Shown: piece after piece, positions 1 to 11,851 of the stretch
Layout of the letters: each line of letters starts with the position of its first letter
Numbering within the stretch: position 1 is the stretch's first letter
NCBI GenBank assembly: GCA_900315925.1
Contig: ONAV01000009.1
Location: 23,641 to 87,640, forward strand
Direction: 5' to 3'
DNA: 64,000 nt
Source: an uncultured Selenomonadales bacterium
GTDB lineage: Bacteria > Bacillota > Negativicutes > Acidaminococcales > Acidaminococcaceae
Program-made: the position numbers and the translations under genes
Notes under the pieces: model-generated
What the model was told of the DNA's origin: nothing
Seen by the model: only the letters and a program-made list of their open reading frames with translations
Databases searched by the model: none

Positions 1-1553
<1,553 letters not shown>

Positions 1554-1640
1554 GTCTGCCGGTTTATGAACAGGTAAAAGATAACATCTGAAATAAATCT
1601 GTGAAAAAGAAGACTTATCTTTCCTCTTATATACAAATTG

Positions 1641-1649
1641 TGATATAAT
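1641..1649 (+). promoter_or_regulatory. Extended -10 promoter upstream of gatCAB
   Basis: TG-A-TATAAT lies 55 bases before the gatC start. The -35 region is weak, which fits an extended -10 promoter. It separates gatCAB from the ligA-lipoprotein unit. Confidence 0.5.
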
Positions 1650-1703
1650 AACATGTATGTTTTTTCAGGCGTAACGCTTAATGAATAGTAGGATGGTGAA
1701 AAC

Positions 1704-1991
1704 ATGAAAGTAACGGAAAAAGATGTGAAATACATCGCTGCTCTTTCCCGACTGGAAATTTCAGATGAGGAAATGCCCAAGTTTACAGAACAGTTCAATC
1801 AGATTCTGAACTATGCGGATATTTTGGAAAAAGTTGATACAACCGGTATCGAACCGACTTTCAGTATCCTGCCCCTGTACAATGTGCTTCGGGAAGATGT
1901 GCCGCAGGAAGGCGTGGCCCACGAAGACGCGCTGAAAAATGCACCGGCGGTACATAATGACGGGTTTAAAGTTCCGCGTGTGATCGAGTAA
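1704..1991 (+). CDS. gatC: Asp-tRNA(Asn)/Glu-tRNA(Gln) amidotransferase subunit C
   Basis: A 95-residue protein, the normal GatC size. It shows the family pattern: an N-terminal V(x)[14 protein letters not shown] helix, [18 protein letters not shown], and a C-terminal LREDVP...DALKNAP loop that wraps around GatA. GatC stabilises the GatCAB complex, which converts misacylated Glu-tRNA(Gln) and Asp-tRNA(Asn) to Gln-tRNA and Asn-tRNA. It is first in a tight gatC-gatA-gatB operon. Confidence 0.95.
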   Translation: MKVTEKDVKYIAALSRLEISDEEMPKFTEQFNQILNYADILEKVDTTGIEPTFSILPLYNVLREDVPQEGVAHEDALKNAPAVHNDGFKVPRVIE

Positions 1992-2005
1992 GGGAGGCAA
2001 GGACT

Positions 2006-3472
2006 GTGAAGTTATACGAAAGCACCGTTCATGAGTTGCATGAACAACTGCAAAATAAACAGCTCAGCTCGGTAGAGCTGACCAAAGCGGTTTATGACCG
2101 CATTGAGGAAGTGGAAGACAAAGTCGGCGCCTATGTGACGCTGGACAAAGAAAACGCACTGGCCCAGGCAGCCAAAGTGGACGCCATGATTGCCGCCGGC
2201 GAAACCATCAAACCATTGGCCGGCATTCCGGGCGCCATCAAAGACAACATTAGTACCAAGGGACTGCGCACTACCTGCTCGTCCCATATTCTGGATAATT
2301 TTATCCCGGTGTATGACGCTCATGTTATTGCTAACCTGCGTAAAGATGAAACTATTTTCCTGGGCAAGACCAACATGGACGAATTCGCCATGGGTTCCAC
2401 TACGGAAACCTCTTATATGAAAAAGACCCATAACGCATGGAATCTGGACTGCGTACCCGGCGGTTCCTCCGGTGGCAGCGCGACGGCTATTGCGGCTGGT
2501 GAAGCCATCTGGTCCCTGGGTTCCGATACCGGCGGATCCATCCGCCAGCCGGCTTCTTTCAACGGCGTGGTTGGCATTAAACCGACCTACGGCCGTGTGT
2601 CCCGTTACGGCTGTGTTGCGTTTGCGTCTTCTTTGGACCAGATTGGGCCTATCACCCGTGACGTAACCGACGCGGCCATTGTACTGAACACCATTTGCGG
2701 CGTGGATGCCCATGACTCCACTTCACTGCCGGTGGATGTGCCTGATTTCACAAAAGCCCTGCGGCAGGATGTAAAAGGCCTGCGCATCGGACTGCCGAAA
2801 GAATACTTTGGCGAAGGCATTAATGCCAAAGTCAAAGAGCAGATTATGCTGGCCGTGGAAAAATACAAAGAGCTGGGCGCGGAAATCGTGGAAGTTTCTC
2901 TGCCCCATACGGAATATGCTGTAATCACGTATTACATCATTGCCCCGGCAGAAGCATCCGCCAATCTGGCACGCTATGACGGTGTGCGTTACGGCTATCG
3001 CAACAAAGAGGCCAAGAGCGCGCCGGAAATGACAAAACTGAGCCGTACGGAAGGGTTTGGCAGCGAGGTAAAACGCCGCATCATGCTGGGTACTTATGTA
3101 TTGAGTTCCGGTTATTACGATGCGTATTATAAGAAAGCAATGCAGGTTCGTACCCTGATTCGCAAAGACTTTGACGAAGTGTTCCGGAACGTGGATGTGC
3201 TGCTGACTCCTACTTCGCCTGTTACCGCTTATCCGCTGGATGGTAAGATGGATCCGCTGGCAATTTACATGCTGGACGTAACCACCATTCCTGTTAACAT
3301 GGCAGGTCTGCCCGGTATCTCCATTCCCTGCGGCTTTGCGGACGGCATGCCGGTAGGCCTGCAGCTGATCGGCAAGGCGCTGGATGAAGAAACCCTGCTG
3401 CGGGCTGCTTACACCTTTGAGCAGGCGACGGAATTTCATAAAGCGGTAGCGCCGTTGGGAGGTAACAAATAA
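2006..3472 (+). CDS. gatA: Asp-tRNA(Asn)/Glu-tRNA(Gln) amidotransferase subunit A
   Basis: A 488-residue amidase-signature enzyme with the full Lys-cisSer-Ser triad: Lys79 (GAIKDN), Ser154 in GGSSGGS and Ser178 in SDTGGSIR. It releases ammonia from glutamine for transamidation of tRNA-bound Glu/Asp. The start is GTG after GGGAGGCAAGG, 14 bases downstream of gatC. Its TAA stop overlaps the gatB ATG by one base. Length and motifs are typical. Confidence 0.97.
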   Translation: MKLYESTVHELHEQLQNKQLSSVELTKAVYDRIEEVEDKVGAYVTLDKENALAQAAKVDAMIAAGETIKPLAGIPGAIKDNISTKGLRTTCSSHILDNFIPVYDAHVIANLRKDETIFLGKTNMDEFAMGSTTETSYMKKTHNAWNLDCVPGGSSGGSATAIAAGEAIWSLGSDTGGSIRQPASFNGVVGIKPTYGRVSRYGCVAFASSLDQIGPITRDVTDAAIVLNTICGVDAHDSTSLPVDVPDFTKALRQDVKGLRIGLPKEYFGEGINAKVKEQIMLAVEKYKELGAEIVEVSLPHTEYAVITYYIIAPAEASANLARYDGVRYGYRNKEAKSAPEMTKLSRTEGFGSEVKRRIMLGTYVLSSGYYDAYYKKAMQVRTLIRKDFDEVFRNVDVLLTPTSPVTAYPLDGKMDPLAIYMLDVTTIPVNMAGLPGISIPCGFADGMPVGLQLIGKALDEETLLRAAYTFEQATEFHKAVAPLGGNK

Positions 3473-4917
3473 TGAAAAATTATATTACTGTCATCGGTCT
3501 GGAAGTCCATGCCGAATTAAAAACAAAAACCAAAGCGTTCTGCTCCTGCTCCACTGAATTCGGTGCGGAACCAAACACCCATGTGTGTCCGGTCTGCCTG
3601 GGCATGCCCGGCGCCCTGCCTGTGCTGAACAAGCGGGTGGTTGAATTCGCAATCCGTGCCGGTCTGGCCCTGAACTGCAACATTCAGAAGTTCAATAAGA
3701 TGGACCGTAAGAATTACTTCTATCCCGACCTGGCGAAGAATTACCAGATTTCCCAGTGGGATGAACCCATCTGCCTGGGCGGGCATATTGATATCCGGGT
3801 CAACGGTGAGAAAAAACGCATCGGCATCACCCGCATCCATATGGAAGAAGATGCCGGCAAGCTGGTGCACAGCGGCCTGACCATCAGCACTTCCGATTCT
3901 TCTGCAGTTGACTATAACCGCGCCGGCGTACCTCTGATTGAGATTGTATCCGAACCGGATATGCGCAGCGCCGCGGAAGCCCGCGCGTATATGGAACAAC
4001 TGAAGGCGATTCTGGAATACACGGATGTCTGCGACTGCAAAATGCAGGAAGGCAGTCTCCGCTGCGATGCCAATATTTCCGTTATGCCGGAAGGCGCAAC
4101 GGAATTCGGTACCCGCGCCGAAATCAAAAACCTGAACTCTTTCCGTGCGCTGGAGCGGGCCATCGAGTATGAAGTGGAACGCCAGATCGAAATCGTGGAA
4201 GACGGAGGTCATGTAGTGCAGGAGACCCGCACCTGGGACGATGCTAACGGCGTGACTCTGTCTATGCGTTCCAAGGAAGAAGCCCACGATTACCGTTACT
4301 TCCCGGAACCTGATCTGGTACCGATTAATCTGGATCAGGCCTGGATCGACGAAATCAAAGCGACTCTGCCGGAACTGCCTTCAGCCCGTAAGGAACGACT
4401 GCTGGCGGAAGATGTTCCGGAAGACAATGCGGATATCATTGTGGCCAGCAAAAAGGTAGCGGATTATTTTGATGAAGGTACCAAAGCCACGAAGAACCTG
4501 AAAGCCCTTTCCAACTGGCTGATCGGAGATGTTGCCGGCTACCTGAACGCGGAAGGTATTGAGATCGACGATCCGGAATTCAAGATTACACCGGATCATC
4601 TGGGCGAGCTGGTGAACCTGATTGATAAAGGCGTGCTGTCCAGCAAACTGGCCAAGCAGATCTTTGCGGAGATGCTGAAAGAGAATGAGGCGCCGGAAGC
4701 ACTGGTGAAGAAGCTGGGTCTGGAACAGGTCAGCGACGCGGGCGAACTGGGTAAACTGGTAGACGAAGTAATTGCTGCCAATCCTCAGTCCATTGCGGAC
4801 TTCAAGGCCGGAAAGAAGAAGGCCCTCGGCTTCCTGGTGGGGCAGATTATGAAAGCTACCCACGGAAAAGCAAATCCGGGTATGGTCAACAAGATGTTAA
4901 TGGAAAAATTGCAATAA
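3472..4917 (+). CDS. gatB: Asp-tRNA(Asn)/Glu-tRNA(Gln) amidotransferase subunit B
   Basis: A 481-residue GatB, the subunit that binds and activates the misacylated tRNA. The N-terminal kinase-like core starts IGLEVHAEL and carries a probable Zn site (CSCS...CPVC), followed by the MDRKNYFYPDLAKNYQISQ block and the GSLRCDANISV signature. The C-terminal YqeY-like tail (LGFLVGQIMKATHGKANP) is complete. It ends at a strong terminator. Confidence 0.97.
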   Translation: MKNYITVIGLEVHAELKTKTKAFCSCSTEFGAEPNTHVCPVCLGMPGALPVLNKRVVEFAIRAGLALNCNIQKFNKMDRKNYFYPDLAKNYQISQWDEPICLGGHIDIRVNGEKKRIGITRIHMEEDAGKLVHSGLTISTSDSSAVDYNRAGVPLIEIVSEPDMRSAAEARAYMEQLKAILEYTDVCDCKMQEGSLRCDANISVMPEGATEFGTRAEIKNLNSFRALERAIEYEVERQIEIVEDGGHVVQETRTWDDANGVTLSMRSKEEAHDYRYFPEPDLVPINLDQAWIDEIKATLPELPSARKERLLAEDVPEDNADIIVASKKVADYFDEGTKATKNLKALSNWLIGDVAGYLNAEGIEIDDPEFKITPDHLGELVNLIDKGVLSSKLAKQIFAEMLKENEAPEALVKKLGLEQVSDAGELGKLVDEVIAANPQSIADFKAGKKKALGFLVGQIMKATHGKANPGMVNKMLMEKLQ

Positions 4918-4938
4918 GATTTAGCAAACATAAAGAAG

Positions 4939-4968
4939 CTGCTGGCAGTTTTTGTCAGCAGTTTTTTT
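4939..4968 (+). terminator. Rho-independent terminator after gatB
   Basis: CTGCTGGCA / TGTCAGCAG stem (9 bp, one G-U) with a 5-base loop, then seven T residues. Confidence 0.85.
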
Positions 4969-5112
4969 ATTGGGTCCGTGTGTGTTTGGCGTAGTATATT
5001 CTTTGCTTCATTTCCATGCACGAATTTGTTATAATTATAATCAAGGTTAAAACATGCCGGGACAATAACTTTGTTGAAAATAGAAAAATCCTTTTGGGAA
5101 GAGGGTATCAGC

Positions 5113-6054
5113 ATGAAAAAAACACTGAAAGGCTTGCGGAATCTGGAAGAACTGTTCACAGAACAGGGAATGGCTGGGATTGATTATCTCAGCATGAGTA
5201 TCGGTTATGACGGGAAGGCTTATTTCCTTTTCTCATCCAAAATTCCGGACCGAATTGACGGGATGTTCGTAAACACTGTCGCAAATGCGGAATACAAGGC
5301 AGTGGTCGTTACCCCGTCCTGGGAGAGCGGCGAACTGAAGAAGGTGGAAAGGATCAATTTCGGGAGGCATGTGATGAACTTCCGTTTCCTCCGTCCCGTT
5401 CCCGACGGCTCTTTCCTTCTGTTGGGTTCAAGATGTATGTATTCGAAGAAAAACGGTCCCGAAAAGAACGCAGTATTTCTTGACAGGGAGGGAAATGTAT
5501 TACGTACATTCACCTTTGGAGACGGTATCGCAGACTGTATTGTCAGGGATGACGGGCTCATTATCACAAGTTATTTCGATGAGGGCGTGCTTGGAAACTA
5601 CGGCTGGGACGACCCCATCGGCAGCTGCGGCCTGTGTGGGTGGACAATGGACGGCAGGAACATCTGGCGTTGCGAAAGAGATATATTGGACTGCTATGCC
5701 ATGAATATCGATGCAGACGGAAATCTGTGGTATTACTACTACACTGATTTTCAGCTTGTCCGCACAGATTTCAGAACCGAAACAGAGTATGACCCGATGG
5801 TGGAAGGCGCAAGCTGCTTCACAGTGGCAGGACAGGGCAGGTTTCTGATCATGGACGGTGGGTATGATGACCCGGATTCGTTCTATGTGAGCAAGATAAA
5901 CGGAGGTCAGATTGAAGATACGGAACCGCTGGAATTTGTCAGGGAGGACGGAACTGCTGTCCCGGCAATCCCTCAGGTCTTTAACGGTGCGAAAGCTATC
6001 GTGCTGGCTGGGGATGGGAGCATCGGTTTCGCGGACTTTTCGGAAATGGGATGA
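5113..6054 (+). CDS. Hypothetical protein, possible beta-propeller
   Basis: The ATG at 5113 has a good ribosome site (GGGAAGAGGG, about 8 bases upstream), giving 313 residues; an in-frame TTG at 5071 is less likely. No signal peptide or membrane segment is visible. Short blade-like motifs recur (YDGKAYFLFSS, PDGSFLLLGS, DREGNVLRTF, DADGNLWYY). This pattern is typical of propeller or NHL-like repeats that read out values, but no catalytic motif is visible and I do not recognise the family. It is followed closely by another unrecognised gene on the same strand. Confidence 0.7.
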   Translation: MKKTLKGLRNLEELFTEQGMAGIDYLSMSIGYDGKAYFLFSSKIPDRIDGMFVNTVANAEYKAVVVTPSWESGELKKVERINFGRHVMNFRFLRPVPDGSFLLLGSRCMYSKKNGPEKNAVFLDREGNVLRTFTFGDGIADCIVRDDGLIITSYFDEGVLGNYGWDDPIGSCGLCGWTMDGRNIWRCERDILDCYAMNIDADGNLWYYYYTDFQLVRTDFRTETEYDPMVEGASCFTVAGQGRFLIMDGGYDDPDSFYVSKINGGQIEDTEPLEFVREDGTAVPAIPQVFNGAKAIVLAGDGSIGFADFSEMG

Positions 6055-6100
6055 CCAGAAAGCGGACAGCAATAATACATTATAGCAAAGGGGAATGAAT

Positions 6101-6877
6101 ATGAGAGATATTGACGATCAGGAATGGAAAGCATATGTAACGAAATGTACAACCGGGGAATGGCCTGTTCCCCCGGGCTTTGTCAGTGACAAGAACAACT
6201 GGCTGTGCCGCGCCATTGTAGGTCGGGTGCTGTACTTCATTAAGGATGTGGAAGGCGCTCTGACGGTGTTAAGCACCTTCATCAATGATGTGGAACCGGA
6301 CATGGAAGATCATCCGGATCAGGGTATGTGTGAAGCGGAGCATTTTGTACTGAGCCTGCGGGATATTTCGGAAATCATCTGGAAGCTGACAAAAAACGGC
6401 GACGCGGCGTTGCAGTATCTGGACAAAGCATTTAAAATCTGCCGGAAATTTCCCTACCGGTTTCACACGGAAGCCCGGGGAGATATCTGGTACCGGCGGC
6501 TGAACATTCTGGCGGAAAGCGGCAGACTGGAACAGGCTGTCACAGAAGCGGAAGAGATGGTGAAAAATGAAAAACAGGAATCCCATACGCCAAAGCCCAT
6601 TATTCCCGACCCCTTATATGAAAAGGTGAACCCGTATATTTTTTACAGCCTGCGCTTTTTGGCGGAACAGAAACACAAGAAGGGTGAAACCGCAAAAGCC
6701 TGTATGATATTTGCGGAAGCCTACCGGTATTTCCCTTTGTCGGCAGCAGGTGTAAGGGATGTAACCAAGGCGATGGAAACGAAAGACTGGGATGAGCAGT
6801 ACAAGGCCTGGATCTTCTGTACGACCTATCAGTATCTGCCCTGGGAAAAACAGCCGGTTGTTAGCCTGAGAGACTGA
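6101..6877 (+). CDS. Hypothetical helical protein, TPR-like
   Basis: About 258 residues from ATG 6101, which sits 7 bases after AAGGGG; an in-frame ATG at 6095 is too close to that site. The sequence is rich in amphipathic helices with TPR-like spacing (GDAALQYLDKAFKICRKFP; AESGRLEQAVTEAEEMVKN; GETAKACMIFAEAYRYFP). This suggests a protein-binding scaffold in the cytoplasm. No known family recognised. It lies 46 bases after the preceding gene, so a two-gene unit is plausible. Confidence 0.7.
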   Translation: MRDIDDQEWKAYVTKCTTGEWPVPPGFVSDKNNWLCRAIVGRVLYFIKDVEGALTVLSTFINDVEPDMEDHPDQGMCEAEHFVLSLRDISEIIWKLTKNGDAALQYLDKAFKICRKFPYRFHTEARGDIWYRRLNILAESGRLEQAVTEAEEMVKNEKQESHTPKPIIPDPLYEKVNPYIFYSLRFLAEQKHKKGETAKACMIFAEAYRYFPLSAAGVRDVTKAMETKDWDEQYKAWIFCTTYQYLPWEKQPVVSLRD

Positions 6878-6960
6878 AACGGTGATTTATTGCTGTTTTG
6901 TTTAAACCGGGTTCCGTTGTGAAGAAACACATGGGAGATAGAAACGTTGAGATTTCAATT

Positions 6961-8724
6961 ATGGAAAAACAAATTACCGATATCCTGCGAAATCTGATGG
7001 CCTGCGCCAGTGTGACCAATACGGAAAAGGAAATTGCCGCGGAAACATGGATGCTGGATTTTTTTAGAAAACAGTCATACTTTCAAACGTATCCGGAACG
7101 GTGTGGGCTGTTCCCCATACCGGGCGACCCGCTGCGCCGGAATACCGTATGGGCGCTGGTAAAGTGTGATGGAGCGGATAATGAAGAGCATGATGGCAAA
7201 GCAGCGGAGAATGATATAACAGCAGCGGAAGATAAAAATGCAGCGCTGACAGCAGTGCCGGCGCCTACAGTAGTTTTTATGGGACACCATGACGTAGTCC
7301 CGGCAGATGTGTATGGTTATGCTGCCCCCTGGGCTTTTGACCTGGATACCATTGCAGCGCATTTGAATAGGGAAACCCTTTCTACGGAAGCCTATACGGA
7401 CCTGCTGTCCGGGGAGTGGCTGTTCGGCAGGGGCTGCTGCGATATGCTGGGTGGCACGGCTGTCCAGATGGCATTGCTTGCAGAGCAGGCAGAAAAAGTT
7501 TTGCAAAAGGATGACAAAAGCAAAAAGACGCAAAACGGAAAAAATGTGCTGGTGGAGAAACCGGTGAAAACGTTGCGGCCCGGCCCGGATGAAGCCGTTG
7601 TGGACGACGGGGATGAAGAAGAGTTGTTTGGCCCGGGTAAAGCAGACACATCCGGCGCTCTTCTGTTCCTCTCTGTACCGGATGAAGAATCTTTTTCCGT
7701 TGGCATGCGGGGCTCGCTGTCCTTGCTGGAAGGATTGGAAGAACAATTTAATTTGGACTATCGTCTGGCCATCTGTGCGGAACCTAATCAGCGGTTGGCC
7801 GACGGAAAGACCCAGGTGGTTTATTCCGGCAGTATCGGCAAACTGCTGCCGGTTGTGCTGGTGCAGGGCAAACTGGTGCAGGTAGGCAGTTACCGGGAAG
7901 GGCTCAACCCGCTTGGCATTCTGTCACGAGTTGTGGCAGCCACAGAAGGCGATAAAACGTTTACGGAAAGGTACGGGGATGAAGTCTCCGTTCCTCCGGT
8001 GTGGATGTACGTCCGGGATTTGAAAGAGGGCTATGATTTTTCCCTGCCGAAGCGTGCGGCAGGCTATTGTAACGTGCTCACGTTTCAGAAGACACCGGCC
8101 CAGGTGATGGCCTACTTTTTGGGAAAAATCAAAGGGGTATTGGAAGAGGTAAGCCATCCGGTTACGGTGATGACATGGGTGACCTTATGGCAACAGGCTA
8201 AACAGCACAGCGGGTTTGAAAAATTCTGGCAGGAGACAGAACGGAAGAAAAGGGAACTGCTGCAGGAGGAACACAAAACGTTTCCGGAAGTTACCCTGTG
8301 GCTGATGCAGCGCACGTTGGATTTTTTGAATTTTGACCAACCGGCAGTAGTCTTTGGCTTTGCACCGCCCTATTATCCGGCAGTGCGCAGCGAAGAAATG
8401 AAAGACGCCAGATTTGCAGTATATAAAAAAGCGTTGTCTGCTTTGCAGGAGGTTGAGATAAAAACGTATTTCCCGGGTGTGTCTGACTGCAGCTACTGCG
8501 GAATTCCGGAGGGAACACAGAATCCGATGTATCAGGTCAATACGCCCTTATGGGGAAATGAGTATCATTTTGCCGTGGATGCGCTGGCACGGTTGCAGAT
8601 ACCGTTCTTTTTGTTCGGCCCCTGGGGCAGGGATCTGCACCAGGCCGGGGAACGTGTCAACCGGTACAGCCTGACGGAAGAATATCCTGCGGTTTTGCGG
8701 AAACTGCTCCATTGTGTATGGTAG
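6961..8724 (+). CDS. M20 family metallopeptidase, RocB-like
   Basis: The metal-site blocks of the M20 fold are present: VVFMGHHDVVP, GRGCCDMLGG and VPDEESFSVGMRGS, followed by a C-terminal part with DCSYCG and a late His-containing motif (GRDLHQAGERVN). The overall order resembles the arginine-utilisation protein RocB. The start is unclear: ATG 6961 matches the conserved beginning, while TTG 6898 and ATG 6931 are possible. Two low-complexity Asp/Glu/Lys insertions (bases ~7165-7260 and ~7500-7640) interrupt the core and make it longer than usual at 587 residues. The substrate is probably a peptide or N-acyl amino acid; this is inferred. Confidence 0.85.
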   Translation: MEKQITDILRNLMACASVTNTEKEIAAETWMLDFFRKQSYFQTYPERCGLFPIPGDPLRRNTVWALVKCDGADNEEHDGKAAENDITAAEDKNAALTAVPAPTVVFMGHHDVVPADVYGYAAPWAFDLDTIAAHLNRETLSTEAYTDLLSGEWLFGRGCCDMLGGTAVQMALLAEQAEKVLQKDDKSKKTQNGKNVLVEKPVKTLRPGPDEAVVDDGDEEELFGPGKADTSGALLFLSVPDEESFSVGMRGSLSLLEGLEEQFNLDYRLAICAEPNQRLADGKTQVVYSGSIGKLLPVVLVQGKLVQVGSYREGLNPLGILSRVVAATEGDKTFTERYGDEVSVPPVWMYVRDLKEGYDFSLPKRAAGYCNVLTFQKTPAQVMAYFLGKIKGVLEEVSHPVTVMTWVTLWQQAKQHSGFEKFWQETERKKRELLQEEHKTFPEVTLWLMQRTLDFLNFDQPAVVFGFAPPYYPAVRSEEMKDARFAVYKKALSALQEVEIKTYFPGVSDCSYCGIPEGTQNPMYQVNTPLWGNEYHFAVDALARLQIPFFLFGPWGRDLHQAGERVNRYSLTEEYPAVLRKLLHCVW

Positions 8725-8825
8725 TCGCTGCACAAAAATAAATTGGACATCTTGCTGGTCTGAATTTTCCTGTGCCATATTACGCAAATTAGTTCTTCGC
8801 AGTTCCTAACAAAATAAAAAAGTGT

Positions 8826-8838
8826 TATAATTTATAAT
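8826..8838 (+). promoter_or_regulatory. Overlapping -10 elements before the first FAD oxidase
   Basis: Two TATAAT hexamers (8826-8831 and 8833-8838) lie 27-39 bases before the gene start. No clear -35 is seen. Confidence 0.45.
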
Positions 8839-8864
8839 ATAGAAAAATTTTGAGGGGGAAACTG

Positions 8865-10256
8865 ATGTATAACAAAGTTGATGAAAAATTTCTTGCAGGC
8901 CTGCAGGCTATTGTGGGAAAAGAACACGTGTATGCGGATCCGGACACGCTGGATCAGTACAAAACAGATGAAGAGACAGATCCGTCCAAGTTCCATACGC
9001 CGGAAGCGGTAGTGGCTCCCGGTTCTACAGAGGAAGTAGCGGCCATTGTAAAGCTGGCCAACGAAGCCAATATCCCGATTACCGTGCGCAGTGCCGGCAC
9101 CAGCCTGTCAGACGGGGCGATTGCAGTCTGTGGCGGCATTGTTTTGCTGATGGGACGGATGAACCGGATTTTGGAAGTGAATACGGAAGGGTTGTATATG
9201 GTTGCGGAAGCCGGCGCCCTGGTGAAGGATTGCCAGACTGCCGCAAAAAAACATGACCTTGTGTATGCCGGTGATCCCAGCAGTGCGGAGACCTGCCAGA
9301 TTGGCGGGAACCTGGCCACCAATGCCGGCGGCATCAAGGCGATCCGTTACGGTGTGACCCGGGATCAGGTGTACGGTATGACCGTTGTATCTCCTATGGG
9401 TGAAATTCTGCATGTGGGCGCCTGCCTGAAAAAGAAAACTACGGGCTATGCGCTGGAACAGCTGATCATGGGTTCGGAAGGCACGCTGGGCATCATTACG
9501 GAGGTTACCCTGAAGCTGCAGCCCCTGCCGCCGTACCGGTTTGATGTGCTGGCCATGTTTGACACGGTGGAAAAGGCTGCCCGTCTGGTTCCCACTGTAA
9601 TTAAAGCGGGATTGAATCCTACCAGCATTGAGTTTATGGACAACAGCTTTGTGCGCAGTACTACGACTTTCTGCGAAACGGATGTTCCGCACCGGGACAT
9701 TGCAAACTTTGTCTATGTAACGGTGGAAACCTTTGATGAAAACCAGCTTGACACCGGACTGGAAAAATTAACCGAGCTGTGCGAAGAGGCCGGAGCACTG
9801 GAAGTGCTGGAAGCGGACGACCGTCTGTGGGCCCTGCGCCGCAGCTGCCAGGAATCCCTGCGGATCCTGTCTGACGTGACCATTACAGACGATTTTGTGG
9901 TTCCGGTCCATAAAGTGGCGGAGACGATTGAACATGTGAAAGCGATGGGGGATCATTATCCCTTTGAAGTCATGGTGCTGGGCCACGCCGGGGACGGCAA
10001 TCTGCACGTCTGCATGTGCCGTAAGGATCTGACAGAAGAAGAGTGGAATGAGAATGTGGAAAAATTCCATAAAGAAGCGTATCCATACGTTTACAGTCTG
10101 GGCGGCCGCTTATCCGGCGAACACGGCATCGGCGCCAAGAAACTTCATTACATGGAAGAGTACACGGAACCGTCCGAACTGGAATATATGCGTATGATTA
10201 AGCGGGCGGTGGATCCGAATAATATCCTGAATCCCGGGAAAATTTTTAACGTATAA
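8865..10256 (+). CDS. FAD-linked oxidase, GlcD/D-lactate dehydrogenase family (copy 1)
   Basis: 463 residues from ATG 8865, chosen because GAGGGGG lies 6 bases upstream; the TTG at 8850 overlaps that site. The N-terminal PCMH FAD-binding domain has the RSAGTSLSDGAI and GGNLATNAGG motifs. The C-terminal FAD-oxidase domain has the HAGDGNLHV and GEHGIGAKK signatures with metal-binding His residues. The family oxidises 2-hydroxyacids (D-lactate, glycolate, D-2-hydroxyglutarate), passing electrons to Etf or an Fe-S partner; neither is encoded here. A paralogue follows directly. Substrate not determinable from sequence. Confidence 0.93.
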   Translation: MYNKVDEKFLAGLQAIVGKEHVYADPDTLDQYKTDEETDPSKFHTPEAVVAPGSTEEVAAIVKLANEANIPITVRSAGTSLSDGAIAVCGGIVLLMGRMNRILEVNTEGLYMVAEAGALVKDCQTAAKKHDLVYAGDPSSAETCQIGGNLATNAGGIKAIRYGVTRDQVYGMTVVSPMGEILHVGACLKKKTTGYALEQLIMGSEGTLGIITEVTLKLQPLPPYRFDVLAMFDTVEKAARLVPTVIKAGLNPTSIEFMDNSFVRSTTTFCETDVPHRDIANFVYVTVETFDENQLDTGLEKLTELCEEAGALEVLEADDRLWALRRSCQESLRILSDVTITDDFVVPVHKVAETIEHVKAMGDHYPFEVMVLGHAGDGNLHVCMCRKDLTEEEWNENVEKFHKEAYPYVYSLGGRLSGEHGIGAKKLHYMEEYTEPSELEYMRMIKRAVDPNNILNPGKIFNV

Positions 10257-10343
10257 ATTTAGCTATATAAAAATATTTTAAGATATTGGCGTCCTGCTTG
10301 TGATACAAGGAGAAAAACAGAACGCCGGCAAAGGAGAATTTGT

Positions 10344-11747
10344 ATGGCAAAGTATAATCCTGTTACCCCGGAATTGCTGGAAGAACTGAAAAAGGTTGTA
10401 GGCGGGGCAAATGTAAAAACGGATGCAGAAACCCTGGACCGTTTTAAAACGGACGAAGAAACGGATTCCCGCCTGATGCACCTGCCTGAAGTTGTGGTCT
10501 GGGTCAACAGCACGGAAGAAGTTGCAGCAGTCATGAAACTGGCCAACCAATTTGTGGTTCCGGTAACGCCCCGCAGCGCAGGCACCAGCGTTTCCGACGG
10601 CGCGATTCCCGTATTGGGCGGTATCGTGCTGAACATGGAAAAAATGAATAAGATTATTGAAATCAACGAAGACGCCATGTATGCTGTAGCCGAAGCCGGT
10701 GCGCGTACCATCGATATCCAGATGGCCGCCAAAGCAAAAGGTCTGCTGTACGCAGGCGACCCCTGCAGTGCGGAAAGCTGCCTCATCGGCGGCAACATTG
10801 CAACCAATGCCGGCGGCAACAAGGCGGTACGCTACGGCACCACCCGGCATCAGGTGTATTCCGTAGAAGTGGTAACGCCTACCGGAGAGATTACGACCCT
10901 GGGTTCCCGTCTGAAAAAGTGCAGCACCGGGTACTGCCTGGAACAGCTGATCATGGGTTCGGAAGGAACATTGGGCATCATATGTAAAGCAACCCTGAAG
11001 CTGTTGCCGCTGCCTCCGTACAAAGTGGACGTAGCCGCGGTATATGACGATCTGGATAAGGCCGTAACCCTGGTACCGAATCTGGTAAAGGCCGGACTGG
11101 AGCCTACCAGTGTGGAATTCATGGACAGCAACTTCCTGAAGAGCTCCTGTGAATACAGTGAGATCAAGCTGCCTCATTGTGATGAGGGCGTGTGCTACCT
11201 TATCGTCAGCATGGAAACATTCAATGAAGACGAGGTAGATGCCAAAATGGAAAAACTGGCGGAAATCTGTGAAGAATCCGGCGCCATTGATGTGCTGGAA
11301 GCAGATGAGCGTGTCTGGACCGTTCGCCGCAACTGCCTGGAATCTACCCGTTCCTTAAGCAAGATTGCCCAGTCCGATGATTTGGTAGTGCCTGTTGACC
11401 AGATTGCCAATTGCATCAAACGCCTGACGGAAGAAGCAAAGAAATACGATTTCACCATGTTCTGTCTGGCTCACGCCGGCGACGGAAACCTGCACTTTCA
11501 GCATATGAAAGGTGATATGAGCGATGAGGCCTGGGAACAACAGCAACACGCCTTCCATGAAACCGCTTATTCCTACGTGTACAGCCTGGGCGGCCGTATT
11601 TCCGGCGAGCACGGCATCGGCGCGAAGAAAGTTTATGCAATGGAAAAATACACCGACCCCGTGGAGCTGGCGATGATGAAAGCCATAAAAAAAGCCCTGG
11701 ATCCGCTGGATATACTGAATCCGGGCAAAGTGATGAATGTATATTGA
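10344..11747 (+). CDS. FAD-linked oxidase, GlcD/D-lactate dehydrogenase family (copy 2)
   Basis: 467 residues, starting at ATG 10344 after AAAGGAGA. It is clearly a paralogue of the upstream gene and shares long blocks (KTDEETD; QLIMGSEGTLGII; SLGGR.SGEHGIGAKK). I judge identity by eye at somewhat over half, so the duplication is old rather than recent. Both PCMH and C-terminal metal-site motifs (HAGDGNLHF) are intact. The pair probably uses related but different 2-hydroxyacids or forms a heteromer; this is inference. Confidence 0.93.
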   Translation: MAKYNPVTPELLEELKKVVGGANVKTDAETLDRFKTDEETDSRLMHLPEVVVWVNSTEEVAAVMKLANQFVVPVTPRSAGTSVSDGAIPVLGGIVLNMEKMNKIIEINEDAMYAVAEAGARTIDIQMAAKAKGLLYAGDPCSAESCLIGGNIATNAGGNKAVRYGTTRHQVYSVEVVTPTGEITTLGSRLKKCSTGYCLEQLIMGSEGTLGIICKATLKLLPLPPYKVDVAAVYDDLDKAVTLVPNLVKAGLEPTSVEFMDSNFLKSSCEYSEIKLPHCDEGVCYLIVSMETFNEDEVDAKMEKLAEICEESGAIDVLEADERVWTVRRNCLESTRSLSKIAQSDDLVVPVDQIANCIKRLTEEAKKYDFTMFCLAHAGDGNLHFQHMKGDMSDEAWEQQQHAFHETAYSYVYSLGGRISGEHGIGAKKVYAMEKYTDPVELAMMKAIKKALDPLDILNPGKVMNVY

Positions 11748-11851
11748 TATAGTGTTGCAATCGTCATAATTGCAGGGACAGGTAACTGCAAGACGGTGCT
11801 GCCCCTGCTTAAACAGAGAAGCAGTGAGTGATTTTAAAGGAGAATCTGCAA

